Origin: Bacilli bacterium
GTDB lineage: Bacteria; Bacillota; Bacilli; Paenibacillales; KCTC-25726
Direction of reading: 5' to 3'
Assembly: GCA_036381315.1 (NCBI GenBank)
Contig: DASVDB010000174.1
Coordinates: 1-39,333, forward strand
DNA length: 39,333 nt
Shown here: piece by piece, positions 1 through 7,572 of the stretch
Numbering within the stretch: position 1 is the first letter of the stretch
How the letters are laid out: each line of letters opens with the position of its first letter
Program-made: the position numbers and the translations under genes
Notes under the pieces: model-generated
What the model saw: only the letters and a program-made list of their open reading frames with translations
Databases searched by the model: none
Told to the model about the DNA's origin: nothing

Positions 1-183
1 CCTCAATTCATAGACATACTAATTATGTAATACATTATAATCCACAACCTCGCTTAAGTCAAAGTGAATATTGGACACGTTTGGACAAATGGGGTCGTCT
101 CGGGTTAAAACCACATATAATATTAGTATTTACGTTCGTTAAACACGGTACGTAATTGGACACGGTTGAACTTTATGGCACAT
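1..183. other. AT-rich non-coding stretch at window edge
   Basis: No convincing gene is seen here. The stretch is AT-rich. It contains two imperfect copies of a TTGGACACG motif near 70-90 and 154-170, and a CCACATATAAT stretch near 109-121 that resembles the dyad repeats found downstream of guaA. It may be worn repeat DNA; no transposase remnant could be read. Confidence 0.4.
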
Positions 184-222
184 AAAAAGAGAACGCCTTC
201 GAAGTTGAAGGAACGTTCTCTT
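184..222 (-). terminator. Rho-independent terminator of the yerC-rlmD operon
   Basis: Outer arms at 187-195 and 214-222 pair as AAGAGAACG with CGTTCTCTT, and inner arms pair as CCTTC with GAAGG, leaving a two-base bulge. On the minus strand the hairpin is followed by TTTTT (184-188). It lies about 200 bp past the rlmD stop. Confidence 0.65.
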
Positions 223-426
223 GGATATTCTTCGATTAAAGCAATCCGCCGTTAAAAAGTTCGCGAAACTATTCTCCTGCGTTAAACATGTCTACACACC
301 CGACGTCCAAATCCAGGTCCAAAACGACGGAAACGCCAATTTTATCTTTCAACACCTTATTTTTGAAGTCACTACCGTCCGCCGTAAAAGTCATAAATCG
401 CGCAAAGTGTTGAAAATAAAGGATTT
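223..426. other. Non-coding stretch with an inverted repeat, 3' of rlmD
   Basis: This lies between the rlmD stop and its presumed terminator. Arms at 341-355 and 407-420 form an inverted repeat (GTGTTGAAAATAAA against TTTATCTTTCAACAC, one unpaired base) around 51 nt. Short open frames cross it on both strands but none has a ribosome-binding site or a recognisable motif. It may be the 3' untranslated region of rlmD or a relic of a small element. Confidence 0.35.
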
Positions 427-1974
427 CTACGAATCGATTCGTTGCATTCCTATTACGCACTCCACGTGCACCGTATGCGGGAACATGTCCACGGGCTGCG
501 CCTCGACCACGCGGAAGCCGCCGGCGGCGAGGATGCGCAGGTCACGGGCGAGCGTTGCCGGATCGCAGGAGACGTAAACCACGCGTTCCGGCTTCATCGC
601 GATAATCGCTTCAAGCAGCGCGGGATCGCAGCCTTTGCGCGGCGGATCGACAACGACAACGTCTGCCGCAAGCCCCTCCTCCAGCCAGCGCCGGATCACA
701 TTCTCTGCTTTTCCCGCGCTGAATCGCGCATTTGTGATGCCGTTCAAAAGTGCATTGCGCCTGGCATCTGCGACTGCCTCCGCCACCATTTCCACGCCAT
801 GCACTTGCGCCGCGCGGCGCGCCAAAAACAGCGAGATCGAACCGATGCCGCAATAAGCGTCGATCACCGTCTCATTACCGGTCAGCCCGGCGTATTTCAC
901 CACTTTGCGGTAAAGCGTCGCGGTCTGCCGCGGATTCACCTGAAAGAACGATCTTGCCGAAATGGCAAAACGAATATCGCCGATCGTGTCGTAAATCGCC
1001 TCTTCTCCCCACAGCACCTGCGTCGCTTCGCCAAACACAACGCTTGTCCGCGCCGTATTGATATTCTGGCAGATGCTTTTTACACCGGGAATTTCCCGGC
1101 GAATCAGGCCGATCAGCTCATCCGCGCGCGCGATTTGCCTGCCGTTTGTCACCAGCACGACCATCAGTTCATCCGTATGAAACCCGTATCTGACCACCAA
1201 ATGGCGCAAAAGCCCTTTCCCCGTCGCCGCGTGATAACCGGACAAACCCAACTCCCGCGCGATTTGCTTCACTTTGCGCACGGCCATCTCCACGTGCGGA
1301 TGGCATAGCGGAAAAACGTCCGCATCGACAACGCGGTGGCCGCCCCTGGCAAAAAAACCGCCGATAAGCCTGCCGCCTTCCTCGCCAAACGGCACCTGCA
1401 CATTGTTGCGGTAATGCCACGGATCCGCCATCCCCAGCACCGGATGGACGCGTACGACGCCTTCTGCTTCCGCACCGCTGCTATCACCGAAACCTCCCGC
1501 TTCCGCCGCGCTATCGCCGGCATCCCTCGCCCGCTTGGCGCCGGCGATTTCCGACCGCGCCTTGAATTTCCCGATCCGCTCCAAACAGTCGATCACGGTT
1601 TGCCGTTTCCAGCGCAGCTGCGCCGCATAATCCATGTGCAACAGCTCGCAGCCCGAGTTGTCAAATCCCCGGGAAAAAGGCGGCGTGACCCGATCCGGGC
1701 TCGGTTTCAGCAACTCCAACAGGTTCGCATACCCGTACCGCGCTTTCACGCTCTTAACGCGTGCCCGAACCGTCTCTCCAGGCAGCGCCCCCGGAACAAA
1801 AAGGGTAAAGCCGCCCGCGCGGCCTACTCCTGCCCCATCGCGACTGATGCCGACTATCTCGGCGGTCACAACATCATCGATATCTACCGGCGCCCCCGCA
1901 TTTTTCCGCTCTGCCGCGGACGCCGTTTTCCTGCTCCGATTCAGTCTGTCGGTCCGTCCCATCGTAACGCTCAT
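427..1974 (-). CDS. rlmD: 23S rRNA (uracil-C5)-methyltransferase, RlmD/RlmCD type
   Basis: This 515-residue protein of the TrmA/RumA family methylates uridine C5 in 23S rRNA using S-adenosylmethionine. Visible parts are an N-terminal TRAM-like domain (about residues 30-90), the SAM motif DAYCGIGSISL, VDPPRKGCDP, the catalytic cysteine in YVSCDPATLARDL and the closing HVECVIG. The usual cysteine cluster is degenerate: where the family has CPxFxxCGGC this protein reads FSRGFDNSGC, so two of those three cysteines are gone, and a fourth position near VDADVF also lacks one. A linker of about 25 residues rich in Ala, Gly, Ser and Glu follows residue 140. The gene follows dgkB by 13 bp, as yerQ-yefA do in B. 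subtilis. A second ATG four codons in is an alternative start. The exact target uridine(s) cannot be read from sequence. Confidence 0.9.
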   Translation of the reverse strand: MSVTMGRTDRLNRSRKTASAAERKNAGAPVDIDDVVTAEIVGISRDGAGVGRAGGFTLFVPGALPGETVRARVKSVKARYGYANLLELLKPSPDRVTPPFSRGFDNSGCELLHMDYAAQLRWKRQTVIDCLERIGKFKARSEIAGAKRARDAGDSAAEAGGFGDSSGAEAEGVVRVHPVLGMADPWHYRNNVQVPFGEEGGRLIGGFFARGGHRVVDADVFPLCHPHVEMAVRKVKQIARELGLSGYHAATGKGLLRHLVVRYGFHTDELMVVLVTNGRQIARADELIGLIRREIPGVKSICQNINTARTSVVFGEATQVLWGEEAIYDTIGDIRFAISARSFFQVNPRQTATLYRKVVKYAGLTGNETVIDAYCGIGSISLFLARRAAQVHGVEMVAEAVADARRNALLNGITNARFSAGKAENVIRRWLEEGLAADVVVVDPPRKGCDPALLEAIIAMKPERVVYVSCDPATLARDLRILAAGGFRVVEAQPVDMFPHTVHVECVIGMQRIDS

Positions 1975-1987
1975 TCACTCCGCCATT

Positions 1988-2896
1988 TTATCTGTATGTG
2001 GACAATCCGTGCCGATCCAGAAAGATTTCAAGATGCGACGGAAGCGCCGAAAACTTGCACGGCAGCGTACCGCCCATTTCACCGTCCAGATTCAACTGCA
2101 CATAATCCGGCGACGTTACTTGCAGCATATCCGTTTTGAAATAGATCACATGGGGATCGTGCAAATGGTCGCCGCGCAAAGCCATGGTCGCGATGCGGAT
2201 GAATTCCGCCAGGTTGCATTTTTTCAGGATGATGACATCAAACTGTCCGTCATGCACATTCGCATCCGGCGCCAGCTTCTCAAAACCGCCCACCGAATTG
2301 CTGTTGGCAATCAGAAACATCATCACTTCTTCGGCGAAATTGTATTTTGGCGATTGAAAATGCAGCTTGATTGGCTTAAGCCACGGCAGCTTTTCCAGCC
2401 CCTTCATGTAGTATGCCAATTGCCCGATCATCGTTTTCAACTTGCTCGGCACTTCATAGGTCAGCTCGGTAAACGACCCGCCGCCGGCGATATTGATAAA
2501 ATAGCGGCTGTTAGCCTTGCCGACGTCCACTTTACGGGTATGCCCGGCCAAAATGAGATCAATCGCATACTCCCAATGTTTCGGAATACCCAGCGCGCGG
2601 GCGAAATCGTTGGTCGTTCCGAGCGGCAAAATCCCAAGCTTGGGACGGTATTCCCGCTCCGCCAAGCCGTTGATCACTTCATAGAGCGTGCCGTCTCCCC
2701 CGGCCGCGATGACGATGTCGAATTTGCGCCTGATCGCTTCTTCAGCCGCCTTTGTAGCGTCGCCTTCGCACGTTGTGCCGTGGCAGGAAGTCTCGATGCC
2801 GCCCTGTTCCAGCCTTTGCAAAATCTCCGGCAGCCTGCGCCTGATCTCTTCCCTGCCCGATGACGGATTATAAATTAATCGCGCCCGCAACGTCAT
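1988..2896 (-). CDS. dgkB: Diacylglycerol kinase (DgkB/YerQ type)
   Basis: This soluble lipid kinase of the DAGK/sphingosine-kinase fold phosphorylates diacylglycerol, returning it to phospholipid synthesis after lipoteichoic-acid assembly. About 302 residues. Visible motifs are the nucleotide loop IYNPSSGR at the N-terminus, the catalytic GGDGTLYEVINGL, LPLGTTNDFARALGIP, and a C-terminal NLDGE segment. I chose the ATG at 2896 because AGGGTGA lies just upstream and it starts 5 bp after the chelatase stop. An ATG at 2923 would add nine residues and overlap that gene. The gene is immediately followed by rlmD. The family call is secure; the lipid substrate is inferred from the B. subtilis neighbourhood. 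Confidence 0.9.
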   Translation of the reverse strand: MTLRARLIYNPSSGREEIRRRLPEILQRLEQGGIETSCHGTTCEGDATKAAEEAIRRKFDIVIAAGGDGTLYEVINGLAEREYRPKLGILPLGTTNDFARALGIPKHWEYAIDLILAGHTRKVDVGKANSRYFINIAGGGSFTELTYEVPSKLKTMIGQLAYYMKGLEKLPWLKPIKLHFQSPKYNFAEEVMMFLIANSNSVGGFEKLAPDANVHDGQFDVIILKKCNLAEFIRIATMALRGDHLHDPHVIYFKTDMLQVTSPDYVQLNLDGEMGGTLPCKFSALPSHLEIFLDRHGLSTYR

Positions 2897-2901
2897 CTCT
2901 C

Positions 2902-3693
2902 TCACCCTTCTCGTTCTTGCCAAAAATCTGCGATTCGCCGCTCAAGCCACTTTACCAACCGCGGGCTGGGCAAAAGCGCCGCGCCGTTATATCGGCATTT
3001 AAAGCCGACAAGCTCAGCGGGAATCACCGTTTTTGTAAAATACCCTTCGCTCAAAAAAAACGGTACCACAATAACGTCCGCTTCCGGATACAAATCGGCC
3101 CATTTGCGCAACACTACCGGAACCTCGCCGGTCGAAAGTGTCGCGCCCTCCACATGGGCAAACCCGCCGCGCGTTTTCAGCATCCCCGCCAGGCTGCCCA
3201 AGACAGTTTGCCATTTCGCTTGCGAATCCTCCCCTCCGCTTCCATGCGCGACGATCAGCACAACTTCTTTCGCAGAGTTGACGGATAAAGGACGGATATT
3301 GTCGAGCAGCATTTCCGCAACTTCAGGGTCGTCATCAAGCGGCGCCAAAAAGTGGACGACACTTTGCACACGCAGCGGCGCAAGCCGCGACACTCCGCGA
3401 AAAGCGGGATTTGCGCCGAAAGCCCAAGCGATTTCCGCCACATGCGAACTTCCCGCGCAAATAAAAAGCGGAACCACGAGCAGATCCGTAATCCCCTGTG
3501 CTTCCAGCCGATTAATGCCGTCTTGTATCATGCGTTGCGCGACCGATTCCAAAAATGAACATTCGACAGGCAACGAAGCGGATAGACGCATGGCGGATAC
3601 AGCTTCGTCCACCAGTTTTACCCACGATGCGCTGCGGGAACCGTGGCTGATAACCAAAACCCCGTATTTCCGCACGGTTTTCATTAGCGTCAT
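2902..3693 (-). CDS. Two-domain CbiX/SirB-like chelatase family protein
   Basis: This 263-residue protein has two CbiX-like halves, about residues 10-125 and 140-255. The first opens with LVISHGSR and the second with LIVAHGSGGE; the histidine in each is the usual metal-coordinating residue. Family members insert cobalt, nickel or iron into sirohydrochlorin, a step toward cobalamin, F430 or siroheme. No tetrapyrrole gene lies nearby, so the substrate is open, and some CbiX-fold proteins in Bacillota have no proven role. The start ATG directly follows the yerC stop; an internal ATG three codons in is possible. It is the second gene of the yerC-rlmD operon. Confidence 0.75.
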   Translation of the reverse strand: MTLMKTVRKYGVLVISHGSRSASWVKLVDEAVSAMRLSASLPVECSFLESVAQRMIQDGINRLEAQGITDLLVVPLFICAGSSHVAEIAWAFGANPAFRGVSRLAPLRVQSVVHFLAPLDDDPEVAEMLLDNIRPLSVNSAKEVVLIVAHGSGGEDSQAKWQTVLGSLAGMLKTRGGFAHVEGATLSTGEVPVVLRKWADLYPEADVIVVPFFLSEGYFTKTVIPAELVGFKCRYNGAALLPSPRLVKWLERRIADFWQEREG

Positions 3694-3984
3694 TTATCTG
3701 CCGAGGCGGTCCAGCGCCATTTTGTATCCGTCGTTCCCGTAATTTAAACAGCGTTTTACCCGCGAGATGGTCGCCGTGCTGGCGCCGGTTTCCGCCTCAA
3801 TCTGATTGTATGTGTAACCTTTGCCAAGCATTCTCGCCACCTCCAACCGCTGCGATAAAGATTGAATTTCATTTACCGTGCACAGGTCGTCAAAAAAAAT
3901 ATAGCATTCTTCCACGTTTCGCAAAGTAAGTATGGCTTCAAAGAGTTGATCGATCGTTTTGTCGTTCAATTTTTTCAACTGCAA
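3694..3984 (-). CDS. yerC: YerC/YecD-family TrpR-like DNA-binding protein
   Basis: About 96 residues, the usual length of the YerC/YecD family, whose fold resembles the Trp repressor. The N-terminal part has helices with NVEECYIFFDDLCT and IQSLSQRLEVARML. The helix-turn-helix is YNQIEAETGASTATISRV, followed by KRCLNYG. A DNA-binding regulator is likely but the effector is unknown. I prefer the TTG at 3984, about nine bases after AGGGG; a TTG at 3993 sits too close to that site. It is the first gene of its operon, behind a good promoter (4025-4053). yerB lies just across the convergent terminator. Confidence 0.85.
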   Translation of the reverse strand: MQLKKLNDKTIDQLFEAILTLRNVEECYIFFDDLCTVNEIQSLSQRLEVARMLGKGYTYNQIEAETGASTATISRVKRCLNYGNDGYKMALDRLGR

Positions 3985-4024
3985 TAAGCTCAACCCCTAA
4001 AAATTAACGTTTCTTCTTGCCTAA

Positions 4025-4053
4025 ATCATACTTTAATTCAGTGAAGGATTCAA
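4025..4053 (-). promoter_or_regulatory. Sigma-A promoter of the yerC-rlmD operon
   Basis: On the minus strand, TTGAAT (4048-4053) and TATGAT (4025-4030) are separated by exactly 17 bp. This places transcription start near 4018, about 30 nt before yerC. Confidence 0.7.
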
Positions 4054-4188
4054 GCGGTCGGGCGAGACGCGTCCCCCGGAAAACAGCCGGAAATTCCTTT
4101 TTTCCGCGAATCGTGACATTCGTCCATTCCGAACATTGTTCCGAAACATAGGCTAATATATACAAAGCCAAAAAGGAATGATGGCCCG

Positions 4189-4683
4189 ATGAGTTACAAA
4201 AATTCGCCGCACATTCCGCCTTCCGACGATCCGGCCTATTACGGCCACACGTCAAGTTTCGGAGACAGTCCGTACGGCGCTTATCCCGAATATCCGGCAA
4301 ATCAAGCGCATGCGGGGGGGCAAAATTTGCCCGTTCTCTACCAGCAGCAGCCTGTTCAACCGGGCGGCGGCCTCTTTTCCAATCTGCCGATTAAAGATCT
4401 CAAATCGTTTATTGATAGAATGGGCGGGTTGGACGGGATTTTGGCCTCTCTCACAAAAATACAAAAACTGTTCGCGACTTTCCAGTCAATGGCGCCCATG
4501 CTGAAGCTGCTCGCCGGTTCGCTTGGCGGCAAAGCGGCTACCGCGGGAGAGTCGGACGGATTATCCCGCAAGTTGATGCGCCGCCGTCCACACAGGCGGA
4601 AAAGGAGGAATGTGCAAAACAGAAGAAAAAAGACTTCCGTCCGGAAATCCACAGTAACAAGGGGAAATTCCGGAAATCGTTGA
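4189..4683 (+). CDS. Hypothetical small protein with Pro/Tyr-rich head and Arg/Lys tail
   Basis: This 164-residue protein is not recognised as a named family. Residues 1-60 are rich in Pro, Tyr, Gly and Gln with no predicted fold. Residues 62-112 form a likely helical core containing IKDLKSFIDRMGGLDGIL and FQSMAPMLKLLAG. The tail from about residue 125 is dominated by Arg and Lys (MRRRPHRRKRR). The layout recalls YqfQ/VrrA-type small spore-former proteins, but that is only a resemblance. AGGA lies 11 bases before the ATG. The gene stands alone, and its stop is five bases before a bidirectional terminator, which supports this reading frame to the end. The basic tail could bind nucleic acid or acidic polymers; this is inference. 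Confidence 0.7.
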   Translation: MSYKNSPHIPPSDDPAYYGHTSSFGDSPYGAYPEYPANQAHAGGQNLPVLYQQQPVQPGGGLFSNLPIKDLKSFIDRMGGLDGILASLTKIQKLFATFQSMAPMLKLLAGSLGGKAATAGESDGLSRKLMRRRPHRRKRRNVQNRRKKTSVRKSTVTRGNSGNR

Positions 4684-4687
4684 CGGC

Positions 4688-4730
4688 AAAAAAAGAGCCG
4701 GCACCGCGATCGGTTCGGCTTCTTTGTTTT
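4688..4730. terminator. Bidirectional terminator between hypothetical gene and yerB
   Basis: A hairpin at 4693-4724 pairs AAGAGCCG with CGGCTTCTT (one bulged T) and ACCG with CGGT around loop CGAT. An A-run of seven on the left serves as the T-run on the minus strand; CTTTGTTTT on the right serves the plus strand. The two flanking genes converge on it. Confidence 0.75.
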
Positions 4731-5817
4731 ATTCAAACTCCACTTTCGAGCCGATCGGGACAACCTGCACCCAAGTTTTGCCCGGAAGCAACCCGACTTC
4801 CCGCCCGTCAATATACGGCCGAATAACGCCGTTCTCACGTTTCCAGACGATCTCCCGCACCTTTCCGTCCTCGATGAGATAGCCTTTGCCGGGGCCGTTC
4901 ACATCGACAGCGCGGCGGCCTTTGTCGTCCAGAATTTTATGATCGGCAAAACAGACCATGATGTTTTTCGTTGTGATCTGCTCGCCGCTCTCCTTGTCCG
5001 TATGCGGTTCGCCCAGCATAAAGCGGGCGTATTGTTTTGTCGTCTCATCATATTGATAGGTAACATAGTAGCCTTGAATATAATGGACCGTAACCTCGTT
5101 AGCCGGCTCGCCCTGCGGCGTCGCATCTTCTTCATCGAACAGCAATTCGGGATTGCGCCACTCGGTGCGAAACTTTTTATGCTCCGCGCCCTTTTTGATC
5201 AATTCGATGCTGGTATATAAATTATGCGGCGCTTTGCGCGAAGAATCGCGCCAATAATAAGCGCCGTCCCCATAAACCTCGTCAAAATGGTCCAGCTTCC
5301 GCGCAACCAGCATATTCATCGCCGCCTGGCTCCAGCCCGCATGCACAATCAGCGCATCCAGACCGTCGCCGATTTCCACAAAATAAGGGCGAATGCTGCG
5401 CACAGGCCCGATAATCTTTGGCGCCTGGCTTTGATAGACAGCGACAAATCGCGTAATGTCGCCCTCGGCCAAAATTTCATAGACGATATCCGCTTGCGTA
5501 AGGCCCGTTTGCGGGCGCGCTTTTTCCTGGTTTTCCACCATGACCATGATCGGGCGTTCCGTTACTTTTTTGTCCGTTCCCAATCCTGTAAGCGGATACA
5601 GATACGGATATACCGGTTCCGGAGTTGCTGTAGGCAGCGGCGTCGCTTGCATGGCCAACGTCGGCGCGACTGACGGTGCGACTGTCGGCGACGTTTCCAC
5701 TGTCGGTTTTTGTCCGCATCCCGCCAAAACGATCATCGTGCCTGCAACGAGCGACAATCCACTGAAAAGCAAACGTTTCCCGCACCTGCTTGTCCCCGAT
5801 TTCTCCGTCGGCTTCAA
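4729..5817 (-). CDS. yerB: YerB-family (DUF3048) lipoprotein
   Basis: This predicted cell-surface lipoprotein has the signal segment LLFSGLSLVAGTMIVLAGC with lipobox LAGC, then a Thr/Pro/Ala-rich linker with many TP and AP pairs. The DUF3048 body follows, beginning YPLTGL, with NQEKARPQTGL, VRSIRPYF and the DGAYYWRD region. YerB-like proteins are widespread in spore-formers with no settled function. I prefer the TTG at 5817 (362 residues), seven bases after GGGGG; an ATG at 5862 would add 15 residues but has no ribosome-binding site. It is the last gene of a three-gene operon and ends on the shared terminator. In B. subtilis yerB also sits next to yerC. Confidence 0.85.
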   Translation of the reverse strand: MKPTEKSGTSRCGKRLLFSGLSLVAGTMIVLAGCGQKPTVETSPTVAPSVAPTLAMQATPLPTATPEPVYPYLYPLTGLGTDKKVTERPIMVMVENQEKARPQTGLTQADIVYEILAEGDITRFVAVYQSQAPKIIGPVRSIRPYFVEIGDGLDALIVHAGWSQAAMNMLVARKLDHFDEVYGDGAYYWRDSSRKAPHNLYTSIELIKKGAEHKKFRTEWRNPELLFDEEDATPQGEPANEVTVHYIQGYYVTYQYDETTKQYARFMLGEPHTDKESGEQITTKNIMVCFADHKILDDKGRRAVDVNGPGKGYLIEDGKVREIVWKRENGVIRPYIDGREVGLLPGKTWVQVVPIGSKVEFE

Positions 5818-5866
5818 ATACTCTACCCCCAATTGGAAATTGCCCTGCAATTTGCCCTGCATTCAT

Positions 5867-6643
5867 TCAACCGAATCGCCAGCAGCAAAGACTCAAACTG
5901 CCGTAAGCGTATCCGCGGTACATTAACCATGCCTGTTTAACGTCGGCGGCAGCCCCCATCGCGTACAAGAGCGGGATAAAATGCTCATTTCCCTGCGGCG
6001 GAACGGCATCCGTCGCGTACGGCGCCCATTTTTCATATTCGAATAAAGCGGGCAAATCCCACTGCTGCAAATGATCGTTCAACCAACTGTCAAACTCCAG
6101 CGCCCATTCGTCCGGTGTTTTGCGATTCCAACTGATTTTGCGGAAATTGTGCACGGTGCCGCCGCTGCCGATAATCAGCACATCTTTTTGCCGTAAAGAC
6201 GAAAGCGCCCGCCCGATCCGGTAATGCTCCTCGGGAACAAGCCGCGGATTGACCGACATCGCGACTACGGGAATATCAGCCTGCGGGTATAAAAGCTTCA
6301 GCACGACCCAAGCGCCGTGATCCAGCCCCCGCTCCTTATCGATGCGGCAGGAAACGCCTTCTTTTTCCAACAGCGCGAGCACCTCGGCAGCCGTCTCCAT
6401 GCTTCCCTTGGCCGGATACTTAATATCGTACAGTTCGTCGGGAAAGCCGCTAAAGTCGTGAATCGTTTCGTATGTATCCGCCCCGCCGATTCGTTGCTCA
6501 TCCGCAAGCCAATGTGCGGAAAACAGCACGATCGCGCGCGGGCGCGGCAAATGGCGCGGCAATTCCCGCAAAAAATCCGTGTACTCGTTGTTTTGCACGG
6601 CCAATAGAGGGGCACCGTGTGCAAGGAAGAATGAAGGCAGCAT
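5867..6643 (-). CDS. Extradiol ring-cleavage dioxygenase, DODA/YgiD (LigB) family
   Basis: About 258 residues, typical of the class III extradiol dioxygenases related to plant 4,5-DOPA dioxygenase and E. coli YgiD. Metal-binding candidates are visible in FLAHGAP, LFSAHW and LDHGAW, with a further histidine in GGTVHNFR and the segment GNEHFIPLLYAMGA near the C-terminus. Family members open catechol rings using non-heme iron or zinc; the native substrate here is unknown. The ATG at 6643 has GGAG eight bases upstream; the GTG nine bases earlier overlaps that site. It lies 15 bp after the BI-1 gene and just before yerB, so the three are probably co-transcribed. Confidence 0.85.
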   Translation of the reverse strand: MLPSFFLAHGAPLLAVQNNEYTDFLRELPRHLPRPRAIVLFSAHWLADEQRIGGADTYETIHDFSGFPDELYDIKYPAKGSMETAAEVLALLEKEGVSCRIDKERGLDHGAWVVLKLLYPQADIPVVAMSVNPRLVPEEHYRIGRALSSLRQKDVLIIGSGGTVHNFRKISWNRKTPDEWALEFDSWLNDHLQQWDLPALFEYEKWAPYATDAVPPQGNEHFIPLLYAMGAAADVKQAWLMYRGYAYGSLSLCCWRFG

Positions 6644-6658
6644 AGCGTCCACTCCGTT

Positions 6659-7324
6659 TTAGTCGCGGGAAATGCCTAACAACCGCAGCAAATACAAGAA
6701 CAGGTTGATAAAATCCAGGTACAGGTTCAACACCGCAAGCGGAATCATCTCATCCGGTATGCCGCCGCGATATTGCGAGACGTCGTAGAGGATAAATCCC
6801 GAGAAAATCAATACGCCGCCGGCCGCAAGCAAAAGCCCCAGCGAGCCGCCAAAACCTCCGGTGAACAAACCGACCAGGCTGAAGCCGATCAGGGTAAGCA
6901 AACCGATAAACAAAAATCCCCGCAAAAAGCTGAAATCCCGCTTCGAGTAGTAAGCGTATAACGTCAATCCGGCAAAAATGGCCGCGGTCAGCAAAAACGC
7001 CGTTTCAATCAGCGCGCTGCCGCCAGCCGCAGCGTAATATTGGATCGCCGGAAAAATGGTAATGCCGCTGATAAAAACAAAGGAAAACACGAACCCGTAG
7101 CCGATCGCCCGTTTTCTGCGACGAATAAAGAAAGCGGAAAGCAACATAATAAATTCGACAATGACGAGCGGCAGCACAATCGCCGGCGGTAAAAATTCTG
7201 TGCCGATGTAGGTGCCGGCAAACGATATCAATACCGATATCGTGAACATCTTGAGCAATTTGTGAAAGGAAGCGTTATACGGCCTTTCCGCTTCCGTTAA
7301 AACTTCTCTTTGGTCAAGGTCCAT
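6659..7324 (-). CDS. Bax inhibitor-1 (BI-1/YccA/YetJ-like) membrane protein
   Basis: A polytopic membrane protein of about 221 residues with seven hydrophobic segments. The BI-1 features are the ILYDVSQYRGG motif in the penultimate loop and the closing LNLYLDFINLFLYLLRLLG. Bacterial homologues such as YetJ are pH-sensitive calcium leak channels; that role is inferred from the family. The start at 7324 has GGGG upstream. An ATG at 7375 is less likely because it lies upstream of the transcription start implied by the TACAAT box at 7376-7381. First gene of the BI-1 - dioxygenase - yerB operon. Confidence 0.88.
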   Translation of the reverse strand: MDLDQREVLTEAERPYNASFHKLLKMFTISVLISFAGTYIGTEFLPPAIVLPLVIVEFIMLLSAFFIRRRKRAIGYGFVFSFVFISGITIFPAIQYYAAAGGSALIETAFLLTAAIFAGLTLYAYYSKRDFSFLRGFLFIGLLTLIGFSLVGLFTGGFGGSLGLLLAAGGVLIFSGFILYDVSQYRGGIPDEMIPLAVLNLYLDFINLFLYLLRLLGISRD

Positions 7325-7375
7325 CACAATCCCCGCTTTCGGCAATATGATTGATCGAAACATCCGATCATTCAT

Positions 7376-7406
7376 ATTGTATCATATGCGGAACAAAAGG
7401 ATGTAA
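7376..7406 (-). promoter_or_regulatory. Probable promoter of the BI-1 operon
   Basis: On the minus strand an extended -10 element (TGATACAAT, core 7376-7381) is clear. The best -35 candidate, TTACAT (7401-7406), is 19 bp upstream and weak. The extended -10 may compensate. Confidence 0.45.
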
Positions 7407-7451
7407 CATTTCCGCAAAAAGGTTGCATTCCGCCAAACAAGGAGGGCCGCC

Positions 7452-7565
7452 GTGCAACTATTGCTTGCCTTTTTGCAGCAACATTGGCTGTCTGTCGTAC
7501 TGCTTTCAGGTTTGGTCCTGGCTTCGTTATGGGTATACAAATACCGGGAGAAACTGAAAATCTGA
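7452..7565 (+). CDS. Small single-pass membrane protein (37 residues)
   Basis: A GTG start follows AAGGAGG with six bases between, close to an ideal ribosome-binding site. The frame runs 37 codons to TGA. The product starts MQLLLAFLQQHWLSVVLLSG, continues with one hydrophobic stretch (about residues 10-29), then ends in a short positive tail, YKYREKLKI. That is the layout of a single transmembrane helix with a cytoplasmic basic end. It sits between the BI-1 promoter and the end of purD and reads toward purD, stopping eight bases short of its stop codon. No homologue is recognised. The ribosome-binding site and hydrophobic pattern make it likely real. Confidence 0.6.
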   Translation: MQLLLAFLQQHWLSVVLLSGLVLASLWVYKYREKLKI

Positions 7566-7572
7566 TATCCGC

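Noticed and set aside
132-146. PurBox-like TTCGTTAAA at the window start
   Set aside because: Core match only, no partner and no promoter or gene downstream in the window.
221-577. 118-codon plus-strand open frame
   Set aside because: It runs antisense into rlmD, has no ribosome-binding site and no motif; the first part lies in the rlmD 3' region.
4125-4137. PurBox upstream of the hypothetical gene
   Set aside because: One good match to the PurBox, but no inverted partner at the 34-35 bp span seen at purE and pbuG, and no purine gene nearby.
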